Below, piece after piece: positions 28,831-39,072 of a stretch of DNA of 64,000 nt. The DNA lies in assembly GCF_900107505.1 (NCBI RefSeq), contig NZ_FNQH01000001.1, forward strand, positions 620,001 to 684,000. Reading direction: 5' to 3'. Numbering within the stretch: the stretch's first letter is position 1; each line of letters begins with the position of its first letter. The notes under the pieces are model-generated. The model had not been told where the DNA came from. It was given only the letters and a program-made list of their open reading frames with translations, and searched no databases. The position numbers and the translations under genes were made by a program. This stretch comes from Trichococcus collinsii. GTDB taxonomy: Bacteria > Bacillota > Bacilli > Lactobacillales > Aerococcaceae.

Positions 28831-30153
28831 CTAGTCTTCTTTTCCGAAAAATTCATTGAAAGCCGTCATATCTGCTGTCTGTGTTTTGTACACTTTATCA
28901 AAATCAGCGTAAATCTCAGTCAACGCCACTTTCTGCTCTTTGCCTGTCGCCATCACTTTGAATTGTACTTGTTTGTTGTTCAATTCATCCTCGCCGATGG
29001 TCAGCACTACTTTGGCCCCATTTTTCGTCGCGGTCTTGAATTGCGCTTTGGCTTTGCGGTCTTGGAAGTCCCGATCAGCAGAATACCCTGCTTGGCGCGC
29101 ATTTTGAACCAATTTCAAGGATTCGATGTTCGTAGCTTCTCCCAAACCGACCACATAGACATCCAACTCGGATAGTTTCGGTACATCAACTTGCTGATCT
29201 TTCATCAAAAGGATCAATCTTTCCAAGCCCATCCCGAAGCCAAACCCAGGCACTTCCGGTCCGCCGATTTCCTGGACCAGGCCGTCATAACGGCCGCCAC
29301 CGCAGATGGTCGTTTCCGCTCCGAAGACTGCGGATGAGGTCATGATTTCAAAAATCGTATCCTGATAATAATCGAGCCCGCGGACCATGTTGCTGTTGAT
29401 CGTGAATGGGATTTCCAATGCCTGAAGCATTTCCTGAACCGATTCAAAATGTTTCTTCGAATCTTCCGACAGGAACTGCAAAATGCTTGGTGCCTGGGCA
29501 ACGATTTCCTTATCGCGCTTGTCTTTGCTGTCCAACACACGCAAAGGATTCTTGTGGAGACGGGTCTGGGAATCTTTGCTCAGTTCATCATGGAAAGGTT
29601 CCAAGTAGGCGATCAACGCTTCGCGGTATCTGATCCGATCTTCTGTCTTGCCCAACGAATTGATGACCAATTTCAGATCGCTCAATTCCAATTCCTTCAG
29701 TATATCCCATGCCAATGCCATCGTTTCTACATCGGTCGCCGGATTGACGCTTCCAAAAACTTCGACACCCAGTTGGTGGAATTGGCGCATCCTTCCGCCT
29801 TGTGGCCTTTCGTAGCGGAACATTGGGCTGATGTAGTAGACTTTTAGAGGCTTCGGATATTCTGGACCGAACAGTTTGTTTTCGACATAGGCCCGAACCA
29901 CTGGAGCCGTTCCTTCAGGCTTCAACGCGATGTGTCGTTCCCCTTTATCGTAGAAGTCGTACATTTCCTTCGATACTATGTCGCTCGTATCGCCGACCCC
30001 TCTTGAGAACAGTTCATAACTTTCGAACATCGGGGTGCGGATTTCTGAGAATTGATAGTCATGCAGTAAGATGCGGGCTGTTTCTTCCACGTATTGCCAA
30101 ATTTCTGCTTCCTGCAAAAATATGTCGGCAGTCCCTTTTGGTTTTTGTATCAT
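28831..30153 (-). CDS. hisS: Histidyl-tRNA synthetase
   Basis: Class II synthetase of 440 residues. It has the [17 protein letters not shown] and [19 protein letters not shown] motifs, the histidine-specific [11 protein letters not shown] stretch, CGGGRYDGL, and GFGMGLERL as motif 3. I set the start at the ATG before [11 protein letters not shown] (30153); the open frame extends through the T-box leader to 30228 but that part is not protein-like. It is the first gene of the hisS-aspS operon. Confidence 0.95.
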   Translation of the reverse strand: MIQKPKGTADIFLQEAEIWQYVEETARILLHDYQFSEIRTPMFESYELFSRGVGDTSDIVSKEMYDFYDKGERHIALKPEGTAPVVRAYVENKLFGPEYPKPLKVYYISPMFRYERPQGGRMRQFHQLGVEVFGSVNPATDVETMALAWDILKELELSDLKLVINSLGKTEDRIRYREALIAYLEPFHDELSKDSQTRLHKNPLRVLDSKDKRDKEIVAQAPSILQFLSEDSKKHFESVQEMLQALEIPFTINSNMVRGLDYYQDTIFEIMTSSAVFGAETTICGGGRYDGLVQEIGGPEVPGFGFGMGLERLILLMKDQQVDVPKLSELDVYVVGLGEATNIESLKLVQNARQAGYSADRDFQDRKAKAQFKTATKNGAKVVLTIGEDELNNKQVQFKVMATGKEQKVALTEIYADFDKVYKTQTADMTAFNEFFGKED

Positions 30154-30204
30154 TTTTATAACCATTCCTTTCGCTTCATACTGTCTTCTGTCTGAAAAAA
30201 AGCA

Positions 30205-30437
30205 AAAAAATAGCCCTCTTTCCATCATGGAAAAGGACGATTAGTCAGACGTGGTGCCACCTTTATTCGAAAGCATAGCTTTCCTTTAACGAGTAACGTT
30301 CGTGGCGTAATAGCTTTTCACTATTAATCCTCCAACCTGTCTTTCGAATAAACGTTTGGGAGTGCTCTCAGCCGCGGCAATCCTCTCTGAATCAAACCAA
30401 TCTATTCTACTTCGATCTTCACTGGACATTTATAATT
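30205..30437 (-). promoter_or_regulatory. T-box riboswitch of hisS-aspS
   Basis: The minus strand carries the T-box bulge AGGTGGCACCACG (30250-30262) and a terminator hairpin (GTCCTTTTCC with GGAAAGAGGGC, 30213-30238) followed by TATTTTTTT. Uncharged tRNA would allow read-through into hisS-aspS. Whether tRNA-His or tRNA-Asp is sensed cannot be decided here. Confidence 0.93.
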
Positions 30438-30443
30438 TCTTTA

Positions 30444-30472
30444 ACGATACAAGATAAGCTCCGAATTGTCAA
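30444..30472 (-). promoter_or_regulatory. hisS-aspS promoter
   Basis: On the minus strand TTGACA (30467-30472) and TATCGT (30444-30449) are separated by 17 bp. Transcription would start near 30437, in front of the T-box leader. Confidence 0.7.
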
Positions 30473-30628
30473 TACTGTTTTCATCATATTTTCACTTTCC
30501 GGGCTAACGCAGCGGCACGCCTGCTTCTGCGTGGGTTTCAGGAACAGTTGCGCATGCAGTGTTGGAAGGTTGCGATGCGGTTCTGCCTTGTCCGCAAAAG
30601 TAGCACAGCTATAATTTCTGAAAAGGCT

Positions 30629-30658
30629 TTGCATTGGATACCGTATCTTTGCTATAAT
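30629..30658 (+). promoter_or_regulatory. Promoter of the amidase gene
   Basis: TTGCAT (30629-30634), an 18-bp spacer ending in TGC, and a perfect TATAAT (30653-30658). The TGC adds an extended -10 character. Confidence 0.65.
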
Positions 30659-30720
30659 GATAGAAGAATTGAACAATTTTTGTAAAATTTATGCATCCCA
30701 AACCAGAAAGGAGACAATCA

Positions 30721-32037
30721 GTGAAGACTATCGCAAAAAATAGACACCTGTTCTTCTTGGCGCTTGTTCTGCTATTTGTCGGATTTGGCTCCTTCGGTAC
30801 GGTAGCATTAGCCAACTATACTACAGTCAGCATATCCGCCAACATCGTAAATGTTCGATCCGGTCCAGGATTGTCGTATGATATTATGACGCAAATTCAA
30901 GGCGGTTCCTCAGTCAACGTTCTGGCCAATAAGAACGAATGGTACAAAGTTCGGTTATCGGACGGAAGGATCGGATGGGTGGCCAGTTGGCTGATCAACA
31001 ACACCGAGATCGCGGCAACATCCGAATTACTGGCAACAATACTGGTGCCCTCTGCCAATGTTCGGCAAGAGAACAATGAAACATCCGAAGTTATTGGAAC
31101 AGCAAGTGAAGGCGAAAAATTCGCTCTGCTGTATGAGGAGAACGGTTGGAGCCAAATCCAATACAACAATAAAGTCGCTTGGATTCTGTCTGAGCTGATT
31201 GAAATTTCTCCTGGCAGCATTCAGTTGGCGCCGGAAACAGTTGATACTACAGCAGTTGTCGCAGACGACGCTAATCCAAAAGTCCTCATCACTATGGATG
31301 GCGTAAATGTCCGCAGCGGGCCTTCTACCGGTAGTGACATCCTGTTCATTGCCGAAAAAGACGAAGAGTACGAACTGATCAGTGAATCCGGTGATTTCTA
31401 TAAGATCCTTTATGAGGGAAACAAGGAAGGCTACGTCGCCTCCTGGTTGGTGGAAACATCCGAGTCGCTTAATACGCCCGTCACTGCGTCATCCACCACC
31501 ACGCTAGCCGAAGCGACCATCGTGATCGATCCGGGCCACGGAGGGGAAGATCCAGGTGCGGAAGGTACTTATATCTACGAGAAGGAAGTCACACTCAAAA
31601 CCGCTGAAACGGTGGCTGAAAAATTACGCAGTGCCGGAGCAAACGTCATATTGACGCGCACCTCTGATGTATACGTCACCTTGGAAGATCGAGCAGAAAT
31701 GAGTAATGTCAACAACGCCGACCTGTTCATCAGCCTTCACTATGATTCCACTGCAAGCGGTACTTCTGCGACCGGCTTCACGACTTATTACTATGCTGAT
31801 GCGGATATTCCATTGGCAAATTTGGTCGATGATCACCTGGCTGACACATTGCCGCTGCAGGACAACGGATCCAAATTTGGCGATTTCTTGGTCACACGCG
31901 AAAATGATCAACCTGCTTTGTTGTTGGAGCTTGGCTATATGAACAACGATTCCGACGTCAAGACCTTCAATTCCGACTATTATCGCTCACTGGTGGCAGA
32001 AAGCATCTACCAAGCACTGACTGAATATTTCCAATAA
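30721..32037 (+). CDS. Secreted N-acetylmuramoyl-L-alanine amidase with three SH3 domains
   Basis: A 438-residue wall hydrolase. A signal peptide (FFLALVLLFVGFGSFG, cut after about ALA) precedes three bacterial SH3 domains; the first and third carry VNVRSGP, the middle is diverged (ANVRQENN). They bind the cell wall. The C-terminal amidase_3 domain has zinc ligands in VIDPGHGGED, EKEVTLK and SLHYDST and the catalytic Glu in LLLELGYMNN. The GTG at 30721 is chosen for its AAAGGAG site and because it directly starts the signal peptide. Confidence 0.93.
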   Translation: MKTIAKNRHLFFLALVLLFVGFGSFGTVALANYTTVSISANIVNVRSGPGLSYDIMTQIQGGSSVNVLANKNEWYKVRLSDGRIGWVASWLINNTEIAATSELLATILVPSANVRQENNETSEVIGTASEGEKFALLYEENGWSQIQYNNKVAWILSELIEISPGSIQLAPETVDTTAVVADDANPKVLITMDGVNVRSGPSTGSDILFIAEKDEEYELISESGDFYKILYEGNKEGYVASWLVETSESLNTPVTASSTTTLAEATIVIDPGHGGEDPGAEGTYIYEKEVTLKTAETVAEKLRSAGANVILTRTSDVYVTLEDRAEMSNVNNADLFISLHYDSTASGTSATGFTTYYYADADIPLANLVDDHLADTLPLQDNGSKFGDFLVTRENDQPALLLELGYMNNDSDVKTFNSDYYRSLVAESIYQALTEYFQ

Positions 32038-32055
32038 AAAAAGCTGAATAAGAAA

Positions 32056-32103
32056 ACAGAGTCGGCAGCTTGAACCTCGAATGGTTCAAGCTGCCGACTC
32101 TGT
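32056..32103. terminator. Bidirectional terminator between amidase gene and dtd
   Basis: A 21-bp perfect stem, ACAGAGTCGGCAGCTTGAACC with its complement, separated by a 6-base loop. It lies between convergent genes and reaches the dtd stop codon. Confidence 0.9.
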
Positions 32104-32549
32104 TATTTGTTTTTGGAATCGATGAGGATGGTTACGGGCCCATCGTTGTTCAAACGGACAGACATGTGTGCACCGAACTTGCCCGATGCCACCTGAAAGC
32201 CTTCTGCGCTCAACAACTCGTTGAATGCTTGATATAGTTCCTCCCCGATTTCCGGAGGGGCTGCATTAGTGAAGCTTGGGCGATTCCCTTTTTTGGTATC
32301 AGCGAACAAAGTGAATTGGGATATCGAAAGGATGGCTCCAGACACATCCTTCAAAGATCGGTTCATTTTGCCTTCCTCATCCTCGAACACCCTGAGATTC
32401 GAAACTTTTCGGACGAGGTAATGGACATCCTCTTGGTTGTCGTCCTTGCCGATGCCGACCAAAAGCATGAAGCCTTCACCAATTTCTCCGATGATTTCAT
32501 CATCAACAGAGACGGATGCTTCCGTCACTTTCTGTACAACAATTCGCAT
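32103..32549 (-). CDS. dtd: D-aminoacyl-tRNA deacylase
   Basis: Removes D-amino acids and glycine from mischarged tRNA. The 148-residue protein has the family motifs SQFTLFADTKKGNRPSF and NNDGPVTILID, the latter with the cross-subunit Gly-Pro. The ATG at 32549 follows a GAGG site and begins 22 bases after the rel stop. rel-dtd is a conserved pair in Bacillota. Confidence 0.96.
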   Translation of the reverse strand: MRIVVQKVTEASVSVDDEIIGEIGEGFMLLVGIGKDDNQEDVHYLVRKVSNLRVFEDEEGKMNRSLKDVSGAILSISQFTLFADTKKGNRPSFTNAAPPEIGEELYQAFNELLSAEGFQVASGKFGAHMSVRLNNDGPVTILIDSKNK

Positions 32550-32571
32550 ATCTGGCCTCGATTCATTTTGT

Positions 32572-34782
32572 TTAGGATGTGACCCTTCTGACTGTGTAAA
32601 CATCCGGAATATTTTTGATTTTATCAACGATTTTATCCAGTTGACTTAAATTTTGAATCCCAATTTTCAATGTAATGACAGCAATTTTATTGCTGTCGAC
32701 CTTACCGTTTACGCTGCTGAGATTTTTGGTCATCGTGTTCACGACATGCAGGATCTCGTTCAGCAGCCCGGAACGATTGTAGCCCTCGACCGTCAATTCG
32801 GTTTCGTAATCGATATTTGAGGTGCCGGTATCTTCCCACTCGACATCGATCAAGCGGTTGCCGTGCTCTCCGGATACCTGAACATTCGGGCAATCTTTCC
32901 GATGGACCGAGATGCCGCGCCCTTTTGTTATGTAGCCGACGATTTCATCCCCCGGGACCGGATTGCAGCAGTGGCTGATGCGGATGAGCAGGTTGTCTAC
33001 TCCTTGAATGACAACGCCGCCTTCATGTCGGATCTTCATTTTAGGATTATCTTTTTTCGTTTTTTGCTCGATCGTATCCAGCTGTTGTTCCGCTTTGTGT
33101 TTATCACGCTCACGGCGGGCTTTTTCGGTCAAACGATTGGAGACGATGAATGCAGACAGTTCGCCGAAGCCAATTGCCGCATAGAGGTCATCTTCCGAAT
33201 TCACATTGAAGCGATTCAATAAATCTTTGATCGCTAATTTGGTCAGGAACTCTTTTGGCGAAAATTCCATTTCCGTCAATTGTTTTTCCAGCATATCCCG
33301 GCCTTTGATTACATGTTCATCGCGGTCCTGAAGCTTGAAGTAGCGTTTGATTTTATTTTTTGCCTTGCTTGTAGAAACCAAGTTGACCCAGTCCCTGCTT
33401 GGACCGAATGAGTTCGGGGATGTCATCACTTCGATGATATCGCCATTCTGCAACTTGTAATTCAAAGGGACAATCTTCCCGTTGACTTTCGCCCCGATGG
33501 TTTTGTGGCCAATTTCGGTATGGATGTTATAAGCGAAATCCAAAGGACCGGCACCGGATGGCAATTCCACAACATCGCCTTTCGGAGTGAAGACATAGAC
33601 TTTGTCCTTAAAAATATCCTCCTTGACGCTTTCGACAAATTCGCTAGCGTTCTTGGAATCATCCTGCAGATCGATCAGATCGCGGAACCAATCAATCTGA
33701 TGAGGCATTTTATCCGGATCGATTTTTTTGGTGATGCCTTCCTTGTATGCCCAGTGCGCCGCAACCCCATACTCCGCGACTTGGTGCATTTCGATCGTCC
33801 TAATTTGGATTTCTACAGGTGTTCCCTGCGTCCCGATGACGGTCGTGTGCAGTGACTGATACATATTAGCTTTGGGCATGGCGATATAGTCTTTGAAGCG
33901 GCCCGGCATAGGTTTCCATTTTGTATGGATGGCCCCCAAAACGGCATAACAATCTTTGATGGAATGGACGATGACGCGGATAGCCAACAGATCATAGATT
34001 TCTGTGAACTGTTTCTTTTGGTCCTTCATTTTTCGGTAGATGGAGTTGATGTGCTTCGGTCTGCCGTAGATGTCGGCTTCAATTTCCAATTCATCGATCG
34101 AATCTTTGATTTTGTTGATCGTATCTTTGATGTACAATTCCCGTTCATCACGTTTGCTGTTCATCAAATGAACAATCCGGTAATATTGCTGCGGATTCAG
34201 ATATCTGAGCGACGTATCCTCCAGTTCCCACTTGATTCGGTTCATCCCTAGACGGTGGGCTAAGGGTGCGTATATTTCCAGTGTCTCATTGGAAATGATC
34301 CGTTGTTTTTCAGGTGTATGGTATTTCAGGGTGCGCATGTTGTGCAGTCTATCCGCCAGCTTCACCATGATGATCCGCAGATCCTTCGCCATAGCCATCA
34401 ACATCTTACGGTGGTTTTCTGCCTGTTGTTCTTCATGGGACTTGTACTTGATCTTCCCCAATTTTGTGACGCCATCCACTAAGATGGCTACGGTTTTGGA
34501 GAATTCACGCTCGATATCCTCTAATGTATATTCTGTATCCTCCACAACATCATGTAAAAATCCTGTAGCAATCGTTTCTGGATCCAATTCCAAATCTGCC
34601 AATATCGCGGCGACTTGAGTCGGATGAACGAAGTACTCCTCACCGGACTTCCGCATCTGTCCGCTGTGAGCGTCCCTGGCAAAGTCGCAAGCTTTTTGGA
34701 CAAATGCCACATGGGTTTCATTCATATATTCCGCGCATAGCTGCACAACCTCTTCAGGCGAATAGTTTTTGATTTTCGGCAT
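32572..34782 (-). CDS. relA: Bifunctional (p)ppGpp synthetase/hydrolase Rel
   Basis: Stringent-response enzyme, 736 residues. In order: the HD hydrolase domain (HPTQVAAIL, then GFLHDVVEDT near residue 80), the synthetase domain (GRPKHINSIYRKM, RFKDYIAMPKANMYQSLHT), the TGS domain (VYVFTPKGDVVELPSGA), the zinc-finger region with two cysteines and a C-terminal ACT domain. Both the HD and synthetase motifs look intact. The ATG at 34782 has a CAGGAG site. Confidence 0.97.
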   Translation of the reverse strand: MPKIKNYSPEEVVQLCAEYMNETHVAFVQKACDFARDAHSGQMRKSGEEYFVHPTQVAAILADLELDPETIATGFLHDVVEDTEYTLEDIEREFSKTVAILVDGVTKLGKIKYKSHEEQQAENHRKMLMAMAKDLRIIMVKLADRLHNMRTLKYHTPEKQRIISNETLEIYAPLAHRLGMNRIKWELEDTSLRYLNPQQYYRIVHLMNSKRDERELYIKDTINKIKDSIDELEIEADIYGRPKHINSIYRKMKDQKKQFTEIYDLLAIRVIVHSIKDCYAVLGAIHTKWKPMPGRFKDYIAMPKANMYQSLHTTVIGTQGTPVEIQIRTIEMHQVAEYGVAAHWAYKEGITKKIDPDKMPHQIDWFRDLIDLQDDSKNASEFVESVKEDIFKDKVYVFTPKGDVVELPSGAGPLDFAYNIHTEIGHKTIGAKVNGKIVPLNYKLQNGDIIEVMTSPNSFGPSRDWVNLVSTSKAKNKIKRYFKLQDRDEHVIKGRDMLEKQLTEMEFSPKEFLTKLAIKDLLNRFNVNSEDDLYAAIGFGELSAFIVSNRLTEKARRERDKHKAEQQLDTIEQKTKKDNPKMKIRHEGGVVIQGVDNLLIRISHCCNPVPGDEIVGYITKGRGISVHRKDCPNVQVSGEHGNRLIDVEWEDTGTSNIDYETELTVEGYNRSGLLNEILHVVNTMTKNLSSVNGKVDSNKIAVITLKIGIQNLSQLDKIVDKIKNIPDVYTVRRVTS

Positions 34783-34965
34783 GTTGTCACTCCTGACTCT
34801 TAAGATTATGTATTTACTTACTGCGATTCCGTCCGTAAACGGAAAAGATGCTGAATATATACTATTCTGCACACAAAAAAGTGAATATATTTCCCTTTAT
34901 TATACTTTAAATCAGAACGATGCGCCATCAACATTTATCCTCTGTTTTCAACCTCAAACCTGAAA

Positions 34966-35010
34966 AAACCTTGAAGGACCTCTTCATAAAAAAGAAGTCC
35001 CTCAAGGTTT
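34966..35010 (-). terminator. Terminator after deoC
   Basis: AAACCTTGAAGGACCTCTTC and GAAGTCCCTCAAGGTTT form a long stem with small mismatches, followed by T on the minus strand. Confidence 0.75.
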
Positions 35011-35055
35011 CCTTGATCATTCGATTATTCGGATGCAGATGGAGCATCCTTGCAT

Positions 35056-35721
35056 TTATTTTGCTGCAAGCCAACCTTCGACGATTTTCTTCCCGCTGGA
35101 AGTGCCCAAGCGCGTTGCTCCAGCTGCGATGAAGGCCAATGCATCTTCATACGAGCGCACGCCGCCGCTTGCTTTTACGCCCATCACAGGTCCGACTGTG
35201 TTGCGCATCAGTGCAATATCCTCCAATGTTGCGCCCCCTGTTGAAAAACCGGTGGAAGTCTTGACGAAGTCGGCGCCCGCCTTTTGAGCCAGTTGGCAAG
35301 CGATGACTTTTTCATCATCTGTCAATAGGCACGTCTCGATGATGACCTTCAGGATTGCCTTGTCTTTGACGGCTTCGACCAAAGCTGCGATTTCATGTTC
35401 GACTGTTTGGTAATTGCCATCTTTCAAAGCTCCGATATTGATGACCATATCCACTTCATCGGCACCGTTCTGCACCGCCTGTTTCGCTTCGAAAGTCTTC
35501 ACTTCTGCCGTATTGGCGCCATGCGGAAAACCGACGACGGTGCAGACAAGCACATCCGAACCGGTCAGGAATGCTTCAACCTTTTTGACCCAGCAAGGTT
35601 GTACACAGACGGATTTGAAGTCATATTCCCTCGCTTCTTCGCAAAGAGCTTTGATTTCCTCTTCTGTCGCATCTTGTCTTAATAAAGTGTGATCAATATA
35701 TTTGTTTAATTTTTCAACCAT
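35056..35721 (-). CDS. deoC: Deoxyribose-phosphate aldolase
   Basis: Cleaves 2-deoxyribose 5-phosphate to acetaldehyde and glyceraldehyde 3-phosphate in nucleoside breakdown. The 221-residue TIM-barrel opens with NKYIDHTLL. The Schiff-base lysine lies in [15 protein letters not shown], with EVDMVINIG and GVKASGGVR also present. It overlaps the end of rsmE by 8 bases. The acetaldehyde it makes is a possible link to the alcohol dehydrogenase island downstream, but that is speculation. Confidence 0.97.
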   Translation of the reverse strand: MVEKLNKYIDHTLLRQDATEEEIKALCEEAREYDFKSVCVQPCWVKKVEAFLTGSDVLVCTVVGFPHGANTAEVKTFEAKQAVQNGADEVDMVINIGALKDGNYQTVEHEIAALVEAVKDKAILKVIIETCLLTDDEKVIACQLAQKAGADFVKTSTGFSTGGATLEDIALMRNTVGPVMGVKASGGVRSYEDALAFIAAGATRLGTSSGKKIVEGWLAAK

Positions 35722-36490
35722 TTTTATCCGCTCCCTTTCTTAATTCCATTTCATAGGATACTGCCGCCAATGCATACAAGGGCGCTGTTTCAGCCCGCAA
35801 AATCCTCGGCCCTAAGGCACAGCTCTTATGGCCGGCTTGTCTGAATGCCGCCAGTTCCTCAAACGTTAATCCGCCTTCAGGCCCGAACACAAACAACAAT
35901 GAATCACCTGGTTCAAGATTTTCAAGCGTGTTCACCAAGATGCTACCCTCACCGGCCTTTGCATCCTCTTCATAGGCAATCAACACTTTGCTGTATTTTT
36001 CCGCTTCCGCCAGCAACTCTTTGAGATTGTGGACAGGGTGCACAAAAGGCTCTTTTTGGCGGTGCGATTGCTCGGCTGCCTCTTTCGCAATTTTTTGGAG
36101 CCGCTGCTGTTTTTTTTCACTTTTGTCCGCTGTCCACTTTACAACCGCATTTTTTGCTGCGAATGGGATGAAGGCTGTCGCGCCCAACTCCGTGCCCTTC
36201 TGTACGATGTATTCCAGCTTGTCGCCCTTCGGTAATCCGCAGGCAATCGCAATCTTGAGCGGAAGTTCCGTGGAGCGGTCTTCATCGGCTACCCACTTCA
36301 AACTCACTGTATCTGCGGATATGTCGGTGATTTCAGCAACAAACGAAATGCCCGAGTTATCGGCTAAATACACTTGCTCCCCTGGCTTCATGCGCATCAC
36401 ATGCACCATATGGTGATGGAAATCATCCGATAAAATAATCGCCTGCATTTGGTAATCTTTTGCTAGAGGCGGAATGATGTATCGTTGCAT
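35714..36490 (-). CDS. rsmE: 16S rRNA (uracil-1498-N3)-methyltransferase
   Basis: 258-residue SPOUT-fold RNA methyltransferase. The N-terminal PUA-like part ([23 protein letters not shown]) precedes the SAM-binding knot with [10 protein letters not shown] and [16 protein letters not shown]. An AGGATTG context precedes the ATG. It follows prmA by 3 bases, a conserved ribosome-modification pair in Bacillota. Confidence 0.96.
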   Translation of the reverse strand: MQRYIIPPLAKDYQMQAIILSDDFHHHMVHVMRMKPGEQVYLADNSGISFVAEITDISADTVSLKWVADEDRSTELPLKIAIACGLPKGDKLEYIVQKGTELGATAFIPFAAKNAVVKWTADKSEKKQQRLQKIAKEAAEQSHRQKEPFVHPVHNLKELLAEAEKYSKVLIAYEEDAKAGEGSILVNTLENLEPGDSLLFVFGPEGGLTFEELAAFRQAGHKSCALGPRILRAETAPLYALAAVSYEMELRKGADKNG

Positions 36491-36493
36491 GCT

Positions 36494-37444
36494 TCAATCC
36501 TCCACATTTTTAGTGCAGATCAGGCAAACCCAATCTTTCATTTGCTTTTCTTGCTCGATCTCAAAACCATTGCTTACCAATGCTGCGACCAGCTCATCTT
36601 TCTTCGAATCGATGATCCCCGAAAGGATGAAATAACCATCATCCTTGAGGTTGTTGTAAGCATCGGGAAGCAACAACATCAGGATTTCCGCCAGTATATT
36701 CGCAACGATGATGTCCGCTTGCTGATCGGCAATTCCTACCAAAAGGTTGTTCTCTTTGACGATGACATCCGAAGCATAGGCATTATAAGCGATGTTCTCT
36801 TTGGAAACGCGTGTGGCAATTTCATCGATATCGTAGGCATAGACAGTGTCTGCACCCATTGCCTTGGCTGCGATGCTTAAAACGCCAGACCCGGTTCCGA
36901 CATCGATTACTTTTTCGCCACCCCGCATCACTGCTTCAAGCGCTTCGATGGACAGACGCGTCGTTGGATGCGTGCCGGTACCGAAAGCCATGCCTGGATC
37001 CAATTGAATCAGGATTTCTTTTTCATCTTCAGGCGTGTATTCTTCCCAATAAGGTACAATCGTCAAAAAGCGCGTCAGTCGGATCGGATGGAAATATTCT
37101 TTCCAAGAGTTTTCCCAATCCTCTTCTTTCACTTCGTTGATCTGCAGCTCATTCTTCCCGATTTTTAGATCAAATTTTTCCAGTTCCGCCAGCCGTTCTT
37201 TGATGAACAACACAGTATCCTGGAAGCCCGCGTTGTTCGGATAATAAGCCATGATGTACACGGCATGCCCTTCTTCGGGCAACGCACGTTCCTCCTTTAT
37301 TTGGCCGAAGCCATCATCCTGCAGATTGACAAAGTCCAATTCGTCATCTATCGCGACGCCTTTCGCACCGGCTTCCATCAATATATTTGATACAGCCTCA
37401 ACCGCTTCGGTAGCAGTCACAACCTTTACTTCATTCCATTCCAT
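36494..37444 (-). CDS. prmA: Ribosomal protein L11 methyltransferase
   Basis: SAM-dependent trimethylation of ribosomal protein L11. The 316-residue protein has the FGTGTHPTTRL motif and the SAM loop VIDVGTGSGVLSIAA, then VANILAEIL with the substrate-side NxL-type motif. The ATG at 37444 follows AAAGGTG; a TTG two codons upstream is less likely. It heads prmA-rsmE-deoC and follows the DUF3013 gene by 22 bases. Confidence 0.96.
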   Translation of the reverse strand: MEWNEVKVVTATEAVEAVSNILMEAGAKGVAIDDELDFVNLQDDGFGQIKEERALPEEGHAVYIMAYYPNNAGFQDTVLFIKERLAELEKFDLKIGKNELQINEVKEEDWENSWKEYFHPIRLTRFLTIVPYWEEYTPEDEKEILIQLDPGMAFGTGTHPTTRLSIEALEAVMRGGEKVIDVGTGSGVLSIAAKAMGADTVYAYDIDEIATRVSKENIAYNAYASDVIVKENNLLVGIADQQADIIVANILAEILMLLLPDAYNNLKDDGYFILSGIIDSKKDELVAALVSNGFEIEQEKQMKDWVCLICTKNVED

Positions 37445-37466
37445 TTGCAATCACCTTTCCTACCAT

Positions 37467-37949
37467 CTAAGGGTATCGATAATACGTTTCATCATATCTT
37501 CCTATTTCCTTCAGTGTTTCGATTGTCTGAACAAAATTCTGCTCATTCCAATGCAATTCGAAGCTGGAGTCTCCTTCGTTATTCAGAAAGTCCCTGAGCT
37601 TGCTGTTGGCCTCACCAACAGTCAAGCGGATATTCTTGACAACCGCTTCGGCCAATCCGCCTTGAATCCCTTTTTTCCGATCAAAGGGAATACCGGTCAA
37701 ATACTCCTCTGTTTTGATTTTTGAGGATGAACGATCATAGAACAAAACAGAATCTTCAAAAATGAACCGATCTTCGTGATTCGAATGGCCAAATATATCA
37801 GAAATACTGTTGTCTGGAGGATAACTGACTTCTAATAATAACACAATTTCGACTGTATGGAAGGGTTTATGCCACTCCAATCGCCATTCGCAAGGCAAGT
37901 GCTGTTCTTCCAATTCCTCATGGATTTTGTCGATCATACTTTTGTCCAT
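37467..37949 (-). CDS. DUF3013-family protein
   Basis: A 160-residue acidic, soluble protein of unknown function. Its length, the EWRLEWHKPFHTVEIVLLLE core and its position directly upstream of prmA match the DUF3013 family of Lactobacillales; the family name is from memory. The ATG at 37949 follows GAGGAGG. No catalytic motif or membrane helix is visible. The operon suggests a link to ribosome modification. Confidence 0.65.
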   Translation of the reverse strand: MDKSMIDKIHEELEEQHLPCEWRLEWHKPFHTVEIVLLLEVSYPPDNSISDIFGHSNHEDRFIFEDSVLFYDRSSSKIKTEEYLTGIPFDRKKGIQGGLAEAVVKNIRLTVGEANSKLRDFLNNEGDSSFELHWNEQNFVQTIETLKEIGRYDETYYRYP

Positions 37950-38174
37950 TTTCTTCCTCCTCGTAGCTTCGTTTCGGCATAGCCTAAGCGGCTGTGCATC
38001 GCCTCCGGATGATGCTCTCAATCCATTGTAGCAAAAAATGGGAAAAAGATATATTCCGGGCTATGCAGCAGCTGGTCATTTGCCATAAAAGGTCTAACGA
38101 CTTGTATGGAAGGATTTCTATAAGGGGTAGTTTGTGCTATATTTACTATAGGCAAAAAGTTGGAGGGATATTTC

Positions 38175-38549
38175 ATGACAGCACAATCAGAGATCAGACA
38201 ATCCATCGATTACTTAGTGACGCGCATCGCCCGTGATTACCAAAAAGAAGAATACAAAGGCAGCTTAAAAGTCCAAATTCCATTCGGTAGAAGGGCTGAA
38301 ATACTGCTGGCTGATGATTATCTCACAGCAGATGAAAAGATCATTTTCGAAGATGGTATCGATCCGGCTAAAAAAAGTCAACTATTCAAAGAGGTCCTGC
38401 AATCCAAAACGGATAAAGTCTTCAAGAGTTTTTTGTTGGAAATATTCGGTAAGCAGCCCGTTCTTAATGAAAATTTATTCATCACGACAACCAACTCCGG
38501 AAACAAGCACTACATTATCATCAATTTTCAAGGAGCCATGCCCTACTAG
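38175..38549 (+). CDS. Hypothetical protein
   Basis: A 124-residue protein I do not recognise. The ATG at 38175 has a strong GGAGGG site 7 bases upstream. No signal peptide or membrane helix is visible; it is mixed alpha/beta with a lysine-rich middle (KKSQLFKEVLQSKTDKVFKSF) and ends in a beta-like IIINFQGAMPY. It stands alone between divergent DUF3013 and downstream gpsB, without an obvious terminator of its own. Confidence 0.7.
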   Translation: MTAQSEIRQSIDYLVTRIARDYQKEEYKGSLKVQIPFGRRAEILLADDYLTADEKIIFEDGIDPAKKSQLFKEVLQSKTDKVFKSFLLEIFGKQPVLNENLFITTTNSGNKHYIIINFQGAMPY

Positions 38550-38718
38550 GCTTTCCCATCACTTAGGTCTTTCCTGAACACCGGCGGGAACAATAAAAAA
38601 ATAGGTTGAGTTTATGCGAAAAGCCTGATATGATGTTGATTAGAATATTTGCTTATTAATATTACTGTTTTATGCTATACTGTTTAGGTAACAAGGACAA
38701 CTAAAGAGGTGTGCAAAT

Positions 38719-39060
38719 ATGGCAGATAAAAATCTAACAACTAAAGATATTCTGCAAAAAGAATTCAAAAGCGCTATGAGAGGCTATAATGTTGCAGAAG
38801 TCGATGAATATCTGGATATGATCATAAGAGATTATGAGTCTTATCAAAAAGACCTTTCTTATCTTCAAAGCGAAAATGAACGTTTGATGAGCCGTGTGGA
38901 TGAGTTGACGAAGCAAGCAGTTTTAGCTAAGCCGACCCAATCGAATGTATCATCAGTCGGCAGCGGTGTAACGAATTTTGATATTCTGAAACGCCTTTCC
39001 AACTTGGAGAAACATGTATTCGGTTCAAAACTGGATGAAACCAACGAAGAAGCAAACTAG
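38719..39060 (+). CDS. gpsB: Cell-division regulator GpsB
   Basis: DivIVA-like adaptor that links penicillin-binding proteins to the division site. The 113-residue protein has the N-terminal DivIVA lipid/PBP-binding domain (TTKDILQKEFKSAMRGYNVAEVDEYLD), a coiled coil (about residues 30-70), a variable linker and the C-terminal helix FDILKRLSNLEKHVFG. An extended -10 promoter TATGCTATACT lies at 38671-38681. It precedes rnpB and ypsC, a conserved order in Bacillota. Confidence 0.95.
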   Translation: MADKNLTTKDILQKEFKSAMRGYNVAEVDEYLDMIIRDYESYQKDLSYLQSENERLMSRVDELTKQAVLAKPTQSNVSSVGSGVTNFDILKRLSNLEKHVFGSKLDETNEEAN

Positions 39061-39072
39061 CATCAAAAAACA

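Noticed and set aside
30419-30676. Minus-strand frame of 85 codons
   Set aside because: It spans the hisS promoter and the amidase promoter; no family features.
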